A stretch of 64,000 nucleotides of DNA from assembly GCA_020060465.1 (NCBI GenBank), contig JAGVAD010000009.1, positions 1 to 64,000 on the forward strand, in the 5' to 3' direction. The translations under genes were made by a program, and so were the position numbers. Source of the stretch: Anaerolineales bacterium. Lineage in GTDB: Bacteria > Chloroflexota > Anaerolineae > Anaerolineales > UBA4823. The notes beneath the pieces are model-generated. The model made no database searches. It was given only the letters and a program-made list of their open reading frames with translations, and had not been told where the DNA came from. This document shows positions 61,914 to 64,000 of this stretch, piece by piece; the stretch's first letter is position 1; every line of letters begins with the position of its first letter.

Positions 61914-63097
61914 GGGTGAAAGGGTCGGTGAATAAGCGTCACGCCTGGAACAGGCAGCGGTTTGCGCTCATCGAAAGAGAGCAATACCACCCGTCGCCCA
62001 CGCTGACGCAGGCGCATAGCTGCTTCGCGCAATTCCTGCGAAGTCTGGCCAGTAATCAACACCAGGGTAGCGCCATAAGGCAGGCGCGGCGCTTCATGCA
62101 GCAGAAACCGGTCGAACGTGCTGGTTACAAATAGCGTTGTACCAGCCAGGGCGGTAAGCAACCGGGCAAGCTGATCTGGCGAACGCCCTGGCGGCACGCG
62201 GAAGGGTTGATCGGCGTGCGCCAGGCAGGTGTTGGAGATTAATCCCACGCGGTAGCCATCCGCCAGAGCGCGCTGCGCTACCGCCGCGGCCACTCGAGTC
62301 AGGTATTCTAAAAGCGCTGGGTTGGCGCCATCCCAGTAATGCGGCATGGTCATCACGTTCAGGCAGATCACCATCACCCGCGCTGAAACAGGCTGATACA
62401 CTTTCACCTGTAATTCGCCGGTGCGTGCGGTGGCCGGCCAGTGTACGCGGCGGAAATCATCTTCTGGTTGATAAGCGCGCACGCCCATCATCAAATTGGG
62501 GTCTTCATACAGTCGGCGGCGGGCGCGCTGCTCACCAAAAGGATCGCTGGCCGGCAACCCTAAATCTTCGAAATCCAACGGCTCAGGAAAGACTGTCAGA
62601 TAATCGTAGTTTTCGTCATCGCGCCGATTCTCGAATAGACCGAAGATGTCTCCTGCTTCCAGCGCCGTCGGTCCCAGGCGATAGATGCCACGCTGACGTA
62701 GTAGCAGGGTAAAGATGCGTCGGTCGCGTTCAAACCAACGCAGGCTATACAGGTTAACCAACGCCCCCATCTCCGGCAGGTGAGTGATTTGAAGCAGACG
62801 TTCATCTTGCGGGCCAACCGCTTCAGGGATCATATCAATCACCCGCAGCCAGGGGACAGGCAGGAACTTGCGGTTTTCTGCGATCACCGACAAAGTCAAC
62901 GTCTCGCCGGGGAAGCCGCGTTCGTAGATCAGCTTGCGTTGATATATCACCAGTTGCAGGGCGCGCCGTGACCAGGCTCGCGCTGCAGCGCTGATCAGGA
63001 TCAACATAACAGCAAAAGCCGCCAGTGGATAGACGCGCGTGATCAGGCTGAAGACCAGCAAGATCAGCAAATACGGCCACCAATTCACCGAAGCCAT
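61910..63097 (-). CDS. DUF58 domain protein
   Basis: A 395-residue protein. Two hydrophobic segments at the N-terminus (8-45) are followed by a beta-rich region and the DUF58 domain (about 195-280, ASDPFGEQRARRRLYEDPNL and VRAYQPEDDFRRVHWPATAR). The RxYxxxDxxRxIHW-like motif appears as VRAYQPEDDFRRVHW, close to the family hallmark. The rest resembles a von Willebrand A fold. DUF58 proteins act with MoxR AAA+ ATPases, which are thought to help assemble or activate complexes. It lies 57 bases after moxR. Confidence 0.87.
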   Translation of the reverse strand: MASVNWWPYLLILLVFSLITRVYPLAAFAVMLILISAAARAWSRRALQLVIYQRKLIYERGFPGETLTLSVIAENRKFLPVPWLRVIDMIPEAVGPQDERLLQITHLPEMGALVNLYSLRWFERDRRIFTLLLRQRGIYRLGPTALEAGDIFGLFENRRDDENYDYLTVFPEPLDFEDLGLPASDPFGEQRARRRLYEDPNLMMGVRAYQPEDDFRRVHWPATARTGELQVKVYQPVSARVMVICLNVMTMPHYWDGANPALLEYLTRVAAAVAQRALADGYRVGLISNTCLAHADQPFRVPPGRSPDQLARLLTALAGTTLFVTSTFDRFLLHEAPRLPYGATLVLITGQTSQELREAAMRLRQRGRRVVLLSFDERKPLPVPGVTLIHRPFHP

Positions 63098-63154
63098 CTG
63101 TCGTCTCTATGAGTATCTCTAATCCGCAACTCAATAATAAATGGCTATGCGCAA

Positions 63155-64000
63155 TCAATCCTCCACCGGCGTCGGCACTTTATCTACTACGCCAGCCACT
63201 AACTCTTGTGGACGCCGACCGCGCAACTGCGCCTGCGACGACAACATCATGCGGTGCGTAAGCACATGCGGCGCAAGATATTTCACATCATCGGGCAACA
63301 CATAATCTCGCCCCTGGATAGCCGCCCAGGCCTGCGCCGACTGATATAACGCCAGCGTCGCCCGCGGGCTGGCGCCTAGCTGGATTTCGGCGTGGCTACG
63401 CGTCGCCCGCGCCACCCGTACGATATAATCGCGTAAGCTTTCTTCGACGCGCACCCGTCGGCGCTCTTGTTGCAAAGCAATCACCTCTTCTGGGGTGGTA
63501 ACCGCCTGCAAATCCGCCAGCGGATCCTCCAGCCGAAAGCGCTCCAAGATAGCAGCCTCCTCTTTTTCATCTGGATAGCCAATGGCGATGCGCAGTAGAA
63601 ATCGGTCAATCTGCGCTTCTGGCAACGGGAAGGTGCCCTCCAGCTCGATGGGGTTTTGCGTGGCCAGCACCAGGAAAGGACGCGGCAGCGGGTGGGTGAC
63701 CCCATCAATCGTCACCTGGCGCTCTTGCATCGCCTCCAGCAACGCCGATTGGGTGCGCGGCGTGGCGCGGTTGATCTCATCCGCCAACACCACCTGGCTC
63801 ATCACTGGGCCAGGGCGAAACTCGAATTCCTGTTTCTTCTGGTTAAACCAATTTATACCGGTGACATCTGAAGGCAACAGGTCGGGGGTGAACTGAATGC
63901 GGCGGAAGGTGCAGCCCAGCGAGACAGCCAGCGCCCGCGCCAGGGTGGTTTTGCCGATGCCAGGCACGTCTTCCAGCAGCACATGTCCCTCGCACAACAC
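63155..64000 (-). CDS. MoxR-family AAA+ ATPase, N-terminus cut by right window edge
   Basis: 281 residues are visible and the start lies beyond the edge; MoxR proteins have about 40-50 more residues at the N-terminus. Walker A is [11 protein letters not shown], Walker [21 protein letters not shown], sensor 1 [20 protein letters not shown] and the arginine finger region [10 protein letters not shown]. The C-terminal lid domain has [20 protein letters not shown], characteristic of MoxR. It probably acts as a chaperone with the DUF58 protein. It reads in the same direction as DUF58 and DUF4129. Confidence 0.93.
   Translation of the reverse strand: MLCEGHVLLEDVPGIGKTTLARALAVSLGCTFRRIQFTPDLLPSDVTGINWFNQKKQEFEFRPGPVMSQVVLADEINRATPRTQSALLEAMQERQVTIDGVTHPLPRPFLVLATQNPIELEGTFPLPEAQIDRFLLRIAIGYPDEKEEAAILERFRLEDPLADLQAVTTPEEVIALQQERRRVRVEESLRDYIVRVARATRSHAEIQLGASPRATLALYQSAQAWAAIQGRDYVLPDDVKYLAPHVLTHRMMLSSQAQLRGRRPQELVAGVVDKVPTPVED

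Overview
The window reads as one ordinary chromosomal stretch of a bacterium, most likely Chloroflexota of the Anaerolineae type. This is inferred from gene content: a serine hydroxymethyltransferase-GcvT fusion, two branched-chain amino acid (Liv) ABC systems, a MoxR-DUF58-DUF4129 block, large PAS/GAF sensor proteins and sigma-70-like promoters. There is no rRNA, tRNA, CRISPR array or insertion sequence that I can see. Coding density is high, and most genes sit in tight operons with 4-base ATGA-type overlaps.

Layout. 1-5.0 kb: a lipoprotein cut by the left edge, a DDAH-like hydrolase, two tandem paralogous zinc-ribbon membrane proteins and a flippase-like membrane protein. 4.5-5.2 kb: a peroxiredoxin whose peroxidatic cysteine codon is an in-frame TGA followed by a SECIS-like hairpin, so it is best read as a selenoprotein; it has a consensus promoter. 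5.2-8.4 kb: a CPA2 antiporter, a LysE exporter and an acetyltransferase-like protein. 8.5-13.0 kb: an NAD(P)-binding protein, an aldo/keto reductase and a photolyase, divergent from a CarH-type B12-dependent light-sensing repressor. 13.0-20.3 kb: a six-gene operon for an extracellular glycan or glycolipid (Wzy-like ligase, GT2, nucleotidyltransferase-like protein, B12-binding radical SAM protein, two methyltransferases). 20.3-22.1 kb: small stress-type genes. 22.1-25.0 kb: a NarL two-component pair and a lone receiver. 25.0-27.0 kb: hydantoinase/oxoprolinase. 27.2-34.1 kb: a GntR-controlled sugar ABC operon with ROK kinase, SIS isomerase and LLM flavoprotein, but no ATPase gene. 34.2-39.3 kb: FKBP isomerase, a PLP aminotransferase and the SHMT-GcvT fusion, which has a structured leader. 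39.7-44.4 kb: Liv system 1. 44.5-46.1 kb: DegV and a CBS-ACT protein. 46.2-55.3 kb: a signalling operon (histidine kinase, two receivers, an iron alcohol dehydrogenase, a 1310-residue PAS/GAF/HD-GYP protein). 55.8-60.5 kb: Liv system 2. 60.4-64.0 kb: DUF4129, DUF58 and MoxR, the last cut by the right edge.

The most interesting connected story is a probable light and oxidative-stress regulon. The CarH-like protein keeps the light-sensing W-x9-EH motif and the E-x-H cobalamin motif. Two consensus promoters, those of the selenocysteine peroxiredoxin and of the operon ending in photolyase, carry 11-base direct repeats in the same phase over the -35 box. CarH of Thermus is known to bind 11-base direct repeats at its target promoter. 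The model is repression by adenosylcobalamin-CarH in the dark and release by light, which would switch on DNA photorepair and a selenocysteine peroxidase together.

Limits: all functions come from reading motifs by eye. No database search, RNA folding programme or expression data was available.
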